NCBI GenBank assembly: GCA_964625245.1
Contig: CAZVAN010000016.1
Span: 1 to 25,143 of the forward strand
Direction of reading: 5' to 3'
DNA length: 25,143 nucleotides
DNA from: CAZVAN01 sp964625245
GTDB lineage: Bacteria; Patescibacteriota; Saccharimonadia; Saccharimonadales; UBA10212
Positions 7,319-14,639 of this stretch are shown in pieces. The translations under genes were made by a program, and so were the position numbers. The notes under the pieces were generated by a model, which was not told where the DNA came from, did not search any database, and saw only the letters and a list, made by a program, of their open reading frames with translations. Position 1 is the stretch's first letter. Every line of letters starts with the position of its first letter.

Positions 7319-8596
7319 ATGCAAGGCGAATTTAAAACACCAAAGCCAGAGATCTCGGAAGCCTCATTTTCAACCCGTCCAAGCCGGCGTGGTATTCCCA
7401 GCTTCAAAAAACCTGAACTATCGAAGCTAAAACCCCTCCGTCGTCCGTCCAGGAGTGCCGGCCTTATTTTTATTATTCTTTTTTGTTTCCTGTTCGGGCT
7501 AGCGGGTGGGTTAGCCGGCAGCGCCATCTACGACCACAATCACTCGCTAAGTACGGCCAGTACTAGCCAGAAACAGCAATATGTCAGCAATGAAAGCCAA
7601 TTGGTTGCGGGTATCGCCAAAAATGTTGGGCAAAGCGTGGTTAGCGTGGACGTTACCAGCCAGGCAACCAGCCAAGATTTCTTTGGCTTTACCCAATCGC
7701 AGGATCAGCAGAGCGCCGGTACCGGCTTTATCATAAATACCGATGGCACAATAGTCACCAACCGCCACGTTGTACCGGCTGGCACGACTCAGGTTAGTGT
7801 AACCCTAGCCGATGGTACACGCTACGACAACGTCCAGGTTATTGGCCGGACTAGCGATAGCAGTTCGCTGGATATTGCTTTTCTAAAAATCGGCGACACC
7901 AAAGGTAAGACGTTGGTCCCTGTAACGCTTGGCGATTCTTCTAAGATGCAGGTTGGCGACAAAGTTGTGGCTATAGGCAATGCCCTGGGGCAATTCCAAA
8001 ATACAGTTACAACCGGCATAATTTCCGGTTACGGCCGAGACGTCCAGGCCGGTGACCAAAGTGGCGTGTCTGACACCGAAAATCTGACAGACCTTTTCCA
8101 GACGGATGCCGCCATTAACGAGGGCAACTCCGGTGGACCGCTGGTTAATATCAACGGTGAAGTCATTGGCGTTAATACCGCCATAGCCTCAGGCGCCCAA
8201 AACATAGGCTTCTCCATTCCTATAAACGACGTTAAGGGCTTAATTAGTAGTGTGCTTGGCAGCGGCAAACTTGAGCAGCCGTACCTGGGGGTTCACTACA
8301 TTAGCCTGACAGCCGATGTGGCTTACCAGCTTAACCTAAACGTCACGAGCGGAGCCTATATTGCTCCGCCAACTGACGGCTCAACCTCCATTGTTGCCGG
8401 TAGCCCAGCCGAAAAAGCTGGACTTAAAGAGAAAGACATTATCACAAAGGTTAATAACACAGCGGTAGATGACAAAAACAGCTTAACGAGTATTTTGAGC
8501 CGTTTTAAGGTTGGAGACACAGTAAAATTAACGGTTATCCGCGACGGCAAAACAATAACGGTCAAAGCGACTCTTTCAGCTGCTCCGCAAAGTTAG
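7319..8596 (+). CDS. htrA: HtrA/DegP-like membrane-anchored serine protease with PDZ domain
   Basis: HtrA proteases degrade or refold damaged exported proteins. The 425-residue product has a cytosolic basic stretch (SRRGIPSFKKPELSKLKPLR, about 22-41), one membrane helix (about 48-71), and a trypsin-like domain. The catalytic triad is His150 (VTNRHVV), Asp185 (SSLDIAFLK) and Ser271 (NEGNSGGPLV). One PDZ domain follows (about 320-420, AGSPAEKAGLKEKDIITKVN). The single anchor and single PDZ domain match the Gram-positive HtrA/DegS layout. The basic Pro-Leu-Lys stretch before the helix resembles that in the 1412 product. Its stop overlaps that of prmC on the other strand. Confidence 0.96.
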   Translation: MQGEFKTPKPEISEASFSTRPSRRGIPSFKKPELSKLKPLRRPSRSAGLIFIILFCFLFGLAGGLAGSAIYDHNHSLSTASTSQKQQYVSNESQLVAGIAKNVGQSVVSVDVTSQATSQDFFGFTQSQDQQSAGTGFIINTDGTIVTNRHVVPAGTTQVSVTLADGTRYDNVQVIGRTSDSSSLDIAFLKIGDTKGKTLVPVTLGDSSKMQVGDKVVAIGNALGQFQNTVTTGIISGYGRDVQAGDQSGVSDTENLTDLFQTDAAINEGNSGGPLVNINGEVIGVNTAIASGAQNIGFSIPINDVKGLISSVLGSGKLEQPYLGVHYISLTADVAYQLNLNVTSGAYIAPPTDGSTSIVAGSPAEKAGLKEKDIITKVNNTAVDDKNSLTSILSRFKVGDTVKLTVIRDGKTITVKATLSAAPQS

Positions 8597-9402
8597 ATAG
8601 CTTTAAATATCTGAATAAAATCTTTGGATTTAATTTTTTTGTAGCCGCTCCCACCGGCGATTTTCTCAAGTCCGATGTGCTGAGGGGGTAGGGATTCGGT
8701 TAAAACATATTCAGGTTTTTGAGCAAAATTCTCCAGCTGTTTAAATAACCGCCCGTATATTTCCAGTCCATCTTTGCCGCCAAAAATTGCCAAGCGGGGC
8801 TCGGCCTTGGCGGCCTCGTTTATTTTCCAGGTGGTTGGCACATAAGGTAGGTTAGCTAGGATTACATCGTAGCTAACACTAACCCTGTTCAGTAGGTCGC
8901 GCTTATGAATCCCAAGTTTCAGTTCGTGCATGTGCTCATTGTTGCGGGCCACCGCTAGGGCACTGCTGTCGATATCATATAAATCTACGTTGCTAGGGTG
9001 AATCTCTAGGGCCGCCGTAATGCCAATGGCCCCACAGCCGGTTCCAATATCCGCCATAGCCGGATCATAAGGAAGCTTGAGTTTTTTTAGCAGCTCTATC
9101 ATGGTTTCGGATTCCGGTCGTGGCTCCAAAACATGTTTATTCACTTTAAATTTTCGTCCGTAAAATTCGGTAAAGCCGCGGATATAGCTAAGCGGTTCGT
9201 GACTGGCCCGCCTCTCGATTTGTACCTGCAATTTTTTTAGTTGAGAACTAGTAAGTTTGATCTCGGGGTGGGCCAGTATATAGGAGCGCTCTCGGCGCAA
9301 CAGGTCTTCAAGCAGAATCAAAGCGTCCAGCCGGGCTGAACCAATTCCAGCCTTCTCAAGCTCGGACGTAGCTTGGGCGAGCGTCAGTCCTACGTTTTTC
9401 AT
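8593..9402 (-). CDS. prmC: Release factor glutamine N5-methyltransferase
   Basis: PrmC methylates the glutamine of the GGQ motif in release factors using S-adenosylmethionine. The 269-residue product has the N-terminal helical domain, PRPESE (94-99), the SAM-binding motif DIGTGCGAIGI (118-128) and the acidic LYDID strand end. The catalytic motif, usually NPPY, reads NLPY (184-187) here. The start overlaps the prfA stop in an ATGA, so the enzyme is coupled to its own substrate RF1. The opposing htrA stop overlaps its own by 3-4 bases. Confidence 0.95.
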   Translation of the reverse strand: MKNVGLTLAQATSELEKAGIGSARLDALILLEDLLRRERSYILAHPEIKLTSSQLKKLQVQIERRASHEPLSYIRGFTEFYGRKFKVNKHVLEPRPESETMIELLKKLKLPYDPAMADIGTGCGAIGITAALEIHPSNVDLYDIDSSALAVARNNEHMHELKLGIHKRDLLNRVSVSYDVILANLPYVPTTWKINEAAKAEPRLAIFGGKDGLEIYGRLFKQLENFAQKPEYVLTESLPPQHIGLEKIAGGSGYKKIKSKDFIQIFKAI

Positions 9403-10454
9403 GAGCCGTCTTTTAAAAGCTGAAGCTCGTACTCGTGCAGTTTTTCAATAATATCGTCGATATTACCGTCTAGGGCACTCGGTAAGTTACTGCGGCTGTA
9501 GCCTATGCGGTGATCGGTAATACGGTCTTGCGGGAAGTTGTAGGTACGGATTTTCTCACTGCGGTCACCGGAGCCAATGAGTTTGCGGCGGGCGTCGCCC
9601 AGCTCTTGTTGTTCCTGCTCAATCTTTCGAGCCAGCAAGCGGGAGCGAAGCACAGTCATACCCTTATCGCGATTTTTTATCTGGCTTTTCTCATCCTGCT
9701 GGCTAACTACTATGCCGGTGGGCAGGTGGGTGATGCGCACAGCAGAATCGGTGGTATTAACCGACTGGCCGCCGTGGCCGCTAGCTCGGAAAACATCAAT
9801 CCGCAGATCTTCCGGCTTGATTTCAATGTCCGAAACTTCGGCCTCGGGCAGTACGGCTACGGTAACTGTACTGGTGTGGATGCGCCCCTGGCTTTCGGTT
9901 GCCGGAATACGCTGCACGCGGTGTACACCGGCCTCAAACTTCAATGTCTTGTAGGCTTCGGGCGTATGGACTTCAAAAATGATTTCTTTAAAGCCACCGG
10001 CTTCGCCCGGACTTTCACTTACCAGCTCGGTTTTATAGCCATGCCGCTCGCAAAAGCGGATATACATGCGGTAGAGCTCACCGGCAAACAAACTGGCTTC
10101 GTCACCACCAGCTGCCGCCCTAATTTCAATAATCGCTTCACGCTCGTCGTTGGGGTCCTTGGGTAGCAACTCAGCCGTCAGATAAGCCTCGTTGGAGGCC
10201 AGCAGTTGTTTAGTCTTGGCGACCTCGGCACTAGCCAGTTCAGCCAGTTCGCCTTCGCCTTTGGCCAGCTCCATTTCCTCGCTGAGTTGCTTTTGCAGTC
10301 GCTGACGGGCGTCAAACAGCTCAACAATCCGATCTAGCTCACTAATCCGTTTAGCTAGGCGGGGATAATCCTTGGAGCCATAAACAGCTGGGTCCTCAAG
10401 CTTTTTCTTGAGGAGTTCATGCTCTTGGTGTAAATTAGTTTCTTGTTGGTCCAT
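9399..10454 (-). CDS. prfA: Peptide chain release factor 1
   Basis: RF1 ends translation at UAA and UAG. The 351-residue product has the stop-codon-recognition PAT motif (IPATESQG, PAT at 184-186), which distinguishes it from RF2, and the catalytic GGQ (228-230, GHGGQSVNTTDSAVR). The N-terminal coiled helical domain and AAGGDEASLFAGELYRM are typical. RF2 must be encoded elsewhere, since TGA is used as a stop here. An AGAGGAC element, a plausible Shine-Dalgarno, and a TATAAT lie between it and rpmE, so prfA-prmC can be transcribed on their own. Confidence 0.98.
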   Translation of the reverse strand: MDQQETNLHQEHELLKKKLEDPAVYGSKDYPRLAKRISELDRIVELFDARQRLQKQLSEEMELAKGEGELAELASAEVAKTKQLLASNEAYLTAELLPKDPNDEREAIIEIRAAAGGDEASLFAGELYRMYIRFCERHGYKTELVSESPGEAGGFKEIIFEVHTPEAYKTLKFEAGVHRVQRIPATESQGRIHTSTVTVAVLPEAEVSDIEIKPEDLRIDVFRASGHGGQSVNTTDSAVRITHLPTGIVVSQQDEKSQIKNRDKGMTVLRSRLLARKIEQEQQELGDARRKLIGSGDRSEKIRTYNFPQDRITDHRIGYSRSNLPSALDGNIDDIIEKLHEYELQLLKDGS

Positions 10455-10467
10455 AGCTTGTCCTCTG

Positions 10468-10473
10468 ATTATA
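10468..10473 (-). promoter_or_regulatory. -10 box for prfA-prmC
   Basis: The minus strand reads TATAAT, 13 nt upstream of the prfA ATG, with AGAGGAC between them. It sits directly at the T-rich end of the candidate terminator behind rpmE. No -35 box of good quality is seen. Confidence 0.5.
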
Positions 10474-10513
10474 AGAAAATCCCGGGTAAATCCCTAAAAG
10501 GGAAGACGGGATT
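10474..10513 (-). terminator. Candidate terminator after rpmE
   Basis: On the minus strand AATCCCG (10507-10513) pairs with CGGGATT (10478-10484). Inside is a second stem, TCCCT/AGGGA (10491-10503), with a three-base loop. The outer arm runs straight into TTTTCTT. The hairpin with T-tract, placed 18 nt after the rpmE stop, fits intrinsic termination or attenuation before prfA. Confidence 0.6.
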
Positions 10514-10530
10514 AGAATTGTCTTGATTAG

Positions 10531-10878
10531 TTACTCTTGGGCGGTTTTGACTGGTTTAGCGCCGAGTTTTTGGGCTTCGTCTTTTTGCTTCTTGGCTTTA
10601 GGTTTAGCGGTTGTCTTAGCCTCTTTAGCCTTAGCCGCAGCGGCTTGGCGGGCTTTAAACTTATCTACGCGGCCTTCAACGTCAACGATGCGTTCTTCGC
10701 CGGTAAAGAAAGGGTGTGAGCTAGAGCTAATGTGGACTTTCACCAAAGGGTATTCGGCTCCTTCCAGCTTGATGGTTTCATCAGTGGCTACCGTGGAGCG
10801 GGTCATAAAAGTAGCGCCGTTATTCAAATCTTGAAAAACGACAGTCCTATAGTCTGTTGGGTGAAGTCCCTTTTTCAT
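10531..10878 (-). CDS. rpmE: Ribosomal protein bL31, zinc-free type, with basic tail
   Basis: bL31 bridges the two ribosomal subunits. I place the start at the ATG at 10878 (MKKGLHPTDY); the longer frame needs a TTG at 10884. The 115-residue product has the KKGLHP start, VFQDLNNGATFMTRST and SSSSHPFFTGEERIVDVEGRVDKF, as in the cysteine-free B type. There are no cysteines, so no zinc knuckle. After residue about 73 comes a Lys/Ala-rich tail of about 40 residues that most homologues lack. A strong promoter lies just upstream. The order rpmE-prfA-prmC is widespread in bacteria. Confidence 0.95.
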   Translation of the reverse strand: MKKGLHPTDYRTVVFQDLNNGATFMTRSTVATDETIKLEGAEYPLVKVHISSSSHPFFTGEERIVDVEGRVDKFKARQAAAAKAKEAKTTAKPKAKKQKDEAQKLGAKPVKTAQE

Positions 10879-10887
10879 AACCAAGCT

Positions 10888-10916
10888 AGTATACCCGTTT
10901 TACCCCTGTGGGTCAA
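10888..10916 (-). promoter_or_regulatory. rpmE promoter, near consensus and leaderless
   Basis: The minus strand has TTGACC (10911-10916), a 17-nt spacer and TATACT (10888-10893). Only 9 nt separate the -10 box from the ATG at 10878 and no Shine-Dalgarno is present. The -35 box and most of the spacer lie inside the 3' end of the upstream gene (10900-11151). Confidence 0.75.
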
Positions 10917-11151
10917 CGCCCGATAACTTGACTACTTGTTTATTAACCTCTTGGCCTACCCGCATGAAAAAATTTCTGCCCTCTTCGCTCCTAACTATTT
11001 GGTTTGGTCCAAAGTTCCTATGCTCAAGCGCTTCCCATAAAGCATCGCCCGGTAGAATATCCTCTACGCCTCTACTTCTGGCGAGCAAATAGCCTCTTGC
11101 TGCCGCAGATATAATAGCCGACTCTAACTCAAATTTTGGCTTAGTATTCAT
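10900..11151 (-). CDS. Small soluble protein, unknown function
   Basis: I choose the ATG at 11151 (MNTKPKFELE), giving 83 residues. The longer frame from 11178 would have to begin upstream of, and read through, the TATACT at 11162-11167, which sits at the usual leaderless distance of 10 nt. The product is soluble and mostly helical, with AIISAAARGYLLARSRGVED, then PGDALWEALEHRNFGPNQI and EEGRNFFMRVGQEVN. I do not recognise the family; a small nucleic-acid-binding or ribosome-associated role is only suggested by its place between rpsB and rpmE. Its 3' end carries the rpmE promoter, so the two genes are interlocked. Confidence 0.75.
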   Translation of the reverse strand: MNTKPKFELESAIISAAARGYLLARSRGVEDILPGDALWEALEHRNFGPNQIVRSEEGRNFFMRVGQEVNKQVVKLSGVDPQG

Positions 11152-11161
11152 GGTAAAAACT

Positions 11162-11167
11162 AGTATA
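11162..11167 (-). promoter_or_regulatory. -10 box for the 83-residue protein gene
   Basis: TATACT on the minus strand lies 10 nt before the ATG at 11151. The spacing matches the other leaderless starts in this window and decides the start codon. Confidence 0.5.
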
Positions 11168-11212
11168 TATTTTATCATAAAAAGCGTATTTTACAAACCG
11201 GCACTCTAGGTG

Positions 11213-11241
11213 TTGCAAATCGTTAGCAACAGGGGTAAAAT
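11213..11241 (+). promoter_or_regulatory. rpsB-tsf promoter
   Basis: TTGCAA (11213-11218), a 17-nt spacer and TAAAAT (11236-11241) form a good housekeeping promoter. Initiation near 11248 gives a leader of about 100 nt, the longest in this window. Confidence 0.7.
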
Positions 11242-11247
11242 AGCATA

Positions 11248-11347
11248 GTCAATATTAAGCAGTGAGGCGCAGTTTAATCCTCTTGGCATAATCCGTGCAG
11301 GAAATGCCAGGTAAGCACCTTACGAAGAGAAAGGATTTACAAGAAAT
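11248..11347 (+). promoter_or_regulatory. rpsB 5' leader with two hairpins
   Basis: The leader has GGCAT (11285-11289) paired with ATGCC (11304-11308) around an inner TCC/GGA stem, then GTAAG (11311-11315) with CTTAC (11319-11323), and then AGAGAAAGGA before the ATG. S2 is known to regulate its own operon through the leader in several bacteria, so this may be such an element. That is inference from position and pairing only. Confidence 0.4.
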
Positions 11348-12175
11348 ATGGCTACAGATGTAGACATTAAGCAACTACTAGAGGCCGGCGCCCATTTTGG
11401 GCACAAGACCAGCCGCTGGCATCCAAAAATGGCGCCCTATATTCACAGCAAACGTGACGGCAGCCACATTATCGATTTAACAAAAACAGTAGAGGCTCTT
11501 GAGGTGGCTTTGGCTTTTCTGCGCGACACGGCGGCTGCCGGCAAGCAGGTGCTGCTGGTTAGCACCAAGCGCCAGGCTAAAGATAAGGTTAAGGAAGTGG
11601 CTCTAGCTGTAGATATGCCCTACGTTACGGAGCGTTGGCTGGGCGGCATGCTGACCAACGTTGCCACAATTTCCGGCCGCATCAAACACCTCAAAGATCT
11701 GGAAAGCCGGATGCTCAGTGGCGAACTGGCCAACCGCTACAGCAAGCTAGAGGTTCAGCGATTTCAGGAAGAAATAGACGAGATGAACAGGATTTACGAT
11801 GGCATCAAAGAACTTGATTCTAAGCTCGGCGCTGTATTTGTGGTGGACGTACTCAACGACGTCAACGCCGTCCGTGAGGCCAACAAACTCGGTATCCCGG
11901 TTGTTGGTCTAATAGACACCAACGCCGACCCCGCCGTGGCCAAATATCCAATCCCCAGCAACGACGACGCTGCTAAAACTATTAACCTGATTTTGGATTA
12001 CGTTCAAAAAGCGATTGAAGAAGGCAAGGCTAAAGCCGCTAAGCCGGCCGACAAGACTGAGAAGTCTGATGTGGCCAAACCGGTCGCAAAAGCCGCAGCC
12101 AAGGATGAGAAGGGGACAGAAAAAGCCACCGAACCCGAGGAAGCCAAAACTGAACCAGTGAAGGGGGTGGGCTAA
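11348..12175 (+). CDS. rpsB: Ribosomal protein uS2
   Basis: uS2 is a small-subunit protein that joins late in assembly. The 275-residue product has LLEAGAHFGHKTSRWHPKM, IHSKRDGSHIIDL, TERWLGGMLTNVATI and PVVGLIDTNADP, all typical of the family. After residue about 228 follows a tail of almost 50 residues rich in Ala, Lys, Glu and Pro, probably disordered. tsf starts 2 nt after the stop, the classical rpsB-tsf operon. The long structured leader suggests post-transcriptional control. Confidence 0.98.
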   Translation: MATDVDIKQLLEAGAHFGHKTSRWHPKMAPYIHSKRDGSHIIDLTKTVEALEVALAFLRDTAAAGKQVLLVSTKRQAKDKVKEVALAVDMPYVTERWLGGMLTNVATISGRIKHLKDLESRMLSGELANRYSKLEVQRFQEEIDEMNRIYDGIKELDSKLGAVFVVDVLNDVNAVREANKLGIPVVGLIDTNADPAVAKYPIPSNDDAAKTINLILDYVQKAIEEGKAKAAKPADKTEKSDVAKPVAKAAAKDEKGTEKATEPEEAKTEPVKGVG

Positions 12176-12177
12176 AA

Positions 12178-12777
12178 ATGAGCGAAGTTTCAATAGATGA
12201 CATTAAGCGCCTGCGGGAGTTAACAGGTGTAGGCATTACCGACGCTAAGGCGGCCCTAGTGGAGTCCGGTGGCGACTTTGATAAGGCCTTGGCCGCTATG
12301 CGAAAAAAGGGCTTAACCAAAGCTGAGAAACGGGCAGAACGCGAAGCCCGCTCCGGGCTAATTGGCAGCTATGTTCACGACGGCCGCATTGGAGTCCTGG
12401 TGGAAGTAAACTGCGAGACCGACTTTGTGGCCAAAACTGACGAATTCAAAAACCTGGTTAACGATATCTGTCTGCATATTGCGGCTTCAGCCCCGGAATT
12501 TGTAAGCTCCGAAGACGTCCCTGATGAAACTTGTAGTGAAGTTGAAAAAGAACTTACCGAAAAGACGAAAGGCGAGGGTAAACCGGCCGAAATGATTGGC
12601 AAGATTGTTAAAGGTCAGCTTAATAAATACTTTGCTGAAAAGACTTTGCTAGAGCAGCCCTTTGTCAAAAACCCTGATCAAACAGTGGGCGACTACGTCA
12701 AAGAACATGTTGCTAAACTCGGCGAAAATATAGTAATCCGTAGATTTACACATTTTGTTCTTGGCGAAGTTAACTAG
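12178..12777 (+). CDS. tsf: Elongation factor Ts
   Basis: EF-Ts exchanges GDP on EF-Tu. The 199-residue product has the N-terminal UBA-like domain (1-45, LRELTGVGITDAKAAL) and the conserved TDFVAKTDEF (81-90) of the core. It is shorter than the E. coli protein (about 280 residues), with a reduced core and C-terminal part, as in other compact EF-Ts forms. It is co-transcribed with rpsB. Confidence 0.97.
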   Translation: MSEVSIDDIKRLRELTGVGITDAKAALVESGGDFDKALAAMRKKGLTKAEKRAEREARSGLIGSYVHDGRIGVLVEVNCETDFVAKTDEFKNLVNDICLHIAASAPEFVSSEDVPDETCSEVEKELTEKTKGEGKPAEMIGKIVKGQLNKYFAEKTLLEQPFVKNPDQTVGDYVKEHVAKLGENIVIRRFTHFVLGEVN

Positions 12778-12828
12778 ATACTTGACTAGTTAAGTAATTT
12801 CTAGCAAAACAAATTGAACCCCGTGCGC

Positions 12829-12834
12829 TATAAT
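12829..12834 (+). promoter_or_regulatory. -10 box for frr
   Basis: A TATAAT lies 28 nt before the frr ATG, followed by a GAGAGAGAAA Shine-Dalgarno-like stretch. This gene has a normal leader, unlike many neighbours. Confidence 0.5.
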
Positions 12835-12862
12835 TTAAAGTAATAAATGAGAGAGAAACGGC

Positions 12863-13426
12863 ATGAATCCATCCCAAGCCACAGCTGAAACTAAAACCAA
12901 GCTAGCTCAGGCTACAGACCACTTTAAACAGGAAATCGGCAAAATCCGTACTGGTCGGGCGCACCCTGGCATGCTGGACGGGGTGATGGTAGAGGTTTAC
13001 GGGCAAGCCATGCCGCTTAAGGCCGTAGCTGGCATTACAGCACCGGAAGCTCAGCTACTCCAAATTAGTCCTTTTGACGCCACCAACCTGCAAGCCATAT
13101 CGGACGCGATTCGTAACAATTCCTCCCTAGGGTTAAATCCGGCCGACGACGGGCGAGTGGTCCGCATTCAAATTCCGGCCTTGACTCAGGAAACCCGCCA
13201 ACAAATGGTAAAAATATTGAACCAAAAAATGGAAGACAGCCTTATAACTGCCCGCCAAATTCGCCACGAGGCCTTTCACCAAGGCGAGCAAGCTGAAAAA
13301 GATAGGGTAATTGGCAAAGATGAGCGTTTGCGCTTTGAAAAACAGATAGACGAGCAGGTAGCCGCTCAAAAACTGGAAATCGAAGCCTTGGCCGCGGCCA
13401 AAGAACAAGAAATCCTTAAGGTTTAG
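12863..13426 (+). CDS. frr: Ribosome recycling factor
   Basis: RRF with EF-G splits the post-termination ribosome. The 187-residue product has the usual length and signatures: GKIRTGRAHPGMLDGVMVEVYG, QLLQISPFDA, LNPADDGRVVRIQIPALTQETRQQM and the C-terminal coiled helix. In most bacteria pyrH lies between tsf and frr; it is absent here. It starts 85 nt after tsf with its own -10 box. rseP starts 25 nt downstream. Confidence 0.97.
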   Translation: MNPSQATAETKTKLAQATDHFKQEIGKIRTGRAHPGMLDGVMVEVYGQAMPLKAVAGITAPEAQLLQISPFDATNLQAISDAIRNNSSLGLNPADDGRVVRIQIPALTQETRQQMVKILNQKMEDSLITARQIRHEAFHQGEQAEKDRVIGKDERLRFEKQIDEQVAAQKLEIEALAAAKEQEILKV

Positions 13427-13433
13427 ATACGAC

Positions 13434-13442
13434 TGATATACT
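13434..13442 (+). promoter_or_regulatory. Extended -10 promoter for rseP
   Basis: TGATATACT is an extended -10, the same nine bases as before the LCP gene. It ends 9 nt before the rseP ATG and there is no Shine-Dalgarno, so the transcript would be leaderless. Confidence 0.6.
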
Positions 13443-13451
13443 GTTAGCAAG

Positions 13452-14639
13452 ATGCAGATCTTCTTATTTATTGTTGCCCTGCTGCTTTTTACCGGTTTAG
13501 TCTTGGTCCACGAATGGGGGCATTTTATGGCTGCCCGCAGAAGCGGTGTTGATGTAGAAGAGTTTGGGCTTGGTTTTCCGCCACGAGCTTGGAAACGAAA
13601 GCTCCGTAGTGGCCTGATTTTGAGTCTAAACTGGCTGCCAATCGGCGGCTTTGTGAAGCTAAAAGGCGAGCATGACGGCGATAATAGAGCTGGTAGTTTC
13701 GGTGCCGCCAGCCTTGGAGCTAAGACCAAAATTCTGTTGGCCGGCGTGACCATGAATTTACTTGTGGCCTTCGGTCTCCTGACCCTCCTGGCCTTTATCG
13801 GCATGCCAAAACTAATAACTGCCGATCAGTTTGGCCAAGATCAATTTAGTGTTAAAAGCGATACCAAAACCAGCAAGCAGGAGACACTGGCAATATATAT
13901 TGAGCCCAACTCGCCAGCTCAAAAGGCAGGACTCACCAATCTGGACAGAATAACCTCGCTAACCAGCGGCAGCGACCAAAGAATTATAAAAACCCCAACT
14001 GACCTAAAACGTGCCACTACGGCTTTTGCCGGCAAGCCAATCAGTCTCACATACGTTCATAACGGCCAGCAGCAAGTTAAGACAGTTGTCCTTCGCTCGC
14101 CGGCTGAAGTTAAGCCAACCCTTAATACAGACCATCAGAAGGGCTATCTGGGGGTTGAGCCTTACAGTCTTGTGTTTACACGTTCCACCTGGAGTGCGCC
14201 AATTGTCGCGGTTGGCCTGACTAAGCAGTTCACGGTCCTAACTTTCCAGGGCCTTGGGCATGCTGTGGCCGGCCTAGGGTCTTTAATTGCCGGAGCAACC
14301 ACTGGTAACCACCAGGCGCGCGTTAACGGTCAGGATCAGGCTACCAGCCAGGTTGGCGGCCCGGTGGCTATATTTAAGATCTTATGGGGTACGGGTTCGG
14401 TTGGTTACCAATACATGTTAGCTATTATCGCTCTCATTTCATTAACTCTGGCACTCTTCAATATCCTGCCAATTCCGGCGTTGGACGGGGGACGACTATT
14501 TATGATTTTGATTTCTCGGGGAATCTTGAAGCGGCCGCTTAGCAAGACGGCGGAGGAGAGATGGGTGGCTAGCGGTATGGCGGTGCTTCTCGGACTGATG
14601 ATTTTAATTACCATTGTTGATGTCAAAAGATTCTTCTAG
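13452..14639 (+). CDS. rseP: Site-2 intramembrane metalloprotease (RseP family)
   Basis: S2P proteases cut membrane-spanning regulators or leftover signal peptides within the bilayer. The 395-residue product has HEWGH (20-24) in the first helix, the zinc ligand Asp345 in PALDGGRLF near the C-terminus, several membrane helices (about 1-18, 95-118, 318-338, 370-390) and one PDZ-like domain (about 150-220, PNSPAQKAGLTNLDRI). Family members with one PDZ are typical of Gram-positive-like bacteria. The CPBP protease gene overlaps its 3' end by 20 nt. With lepB, htrA and the CPBP protease it forms an envelope-proteolysis set in this window. Confidence 0.94.
   Translation: MQIFLFIVALLLFTGLVLVHEWGHFMAARRSGVDVEEFGLGFPPRAWKRKLRSGLILSLNWLPIGGFVKLKGEHDGDNRAGSFGAASLGAKTKILLAGVTMNLLVAFGLLTLLAFIGMPKLITADQFGQDQFSVKSDTKTSKQETLAIYIEPNSPAQKAGLTNLDRITSLTSGSDQRIIKTPTDLKRATTAFAGKPISLTYVHNGQQQVKTVVLRSPAEVKPTLNTDHQKGYLGVEPYSLVFTRSTWSAPIVAVGLTKQFTVLTFQGLGHAVAGLGSLIAGATTGNHQARVNGQDQATSQVGGPVAIFKILWGTGSVGYQYMLAIIALISLTLALFNILPIPALDGGRLFMILISRGILKRPLSKTAEERWVASGMAVLLGLMILITIVDVKRFF

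Noticed and set aside
9510..10166. Long plus-strand open frame of 218 codons opposite prfA
   Set aside because: It is the antisense of a highly conserved release factor and has no family features or start signals.
10879..10884. TTG start of rpmE giving MVMKKG
   Set aside because: bL31 proteins normally begin MKKxxHP, and the TATACT spacing fits the ATG at 10878.
11152..11178. Longer N-terminus (MIKYILVFT) for the 83-residue protein, which would look like a membrane segment
   Set aside because: A -10 hexamer lies inside that extension at the leaderless distance from the next ATG.
13133..13804. Minus-strand open frame of 223 codons across frr and rseP
   Set aside because: It lies opposite two clearly real genes and its translation has no recognisable domain.
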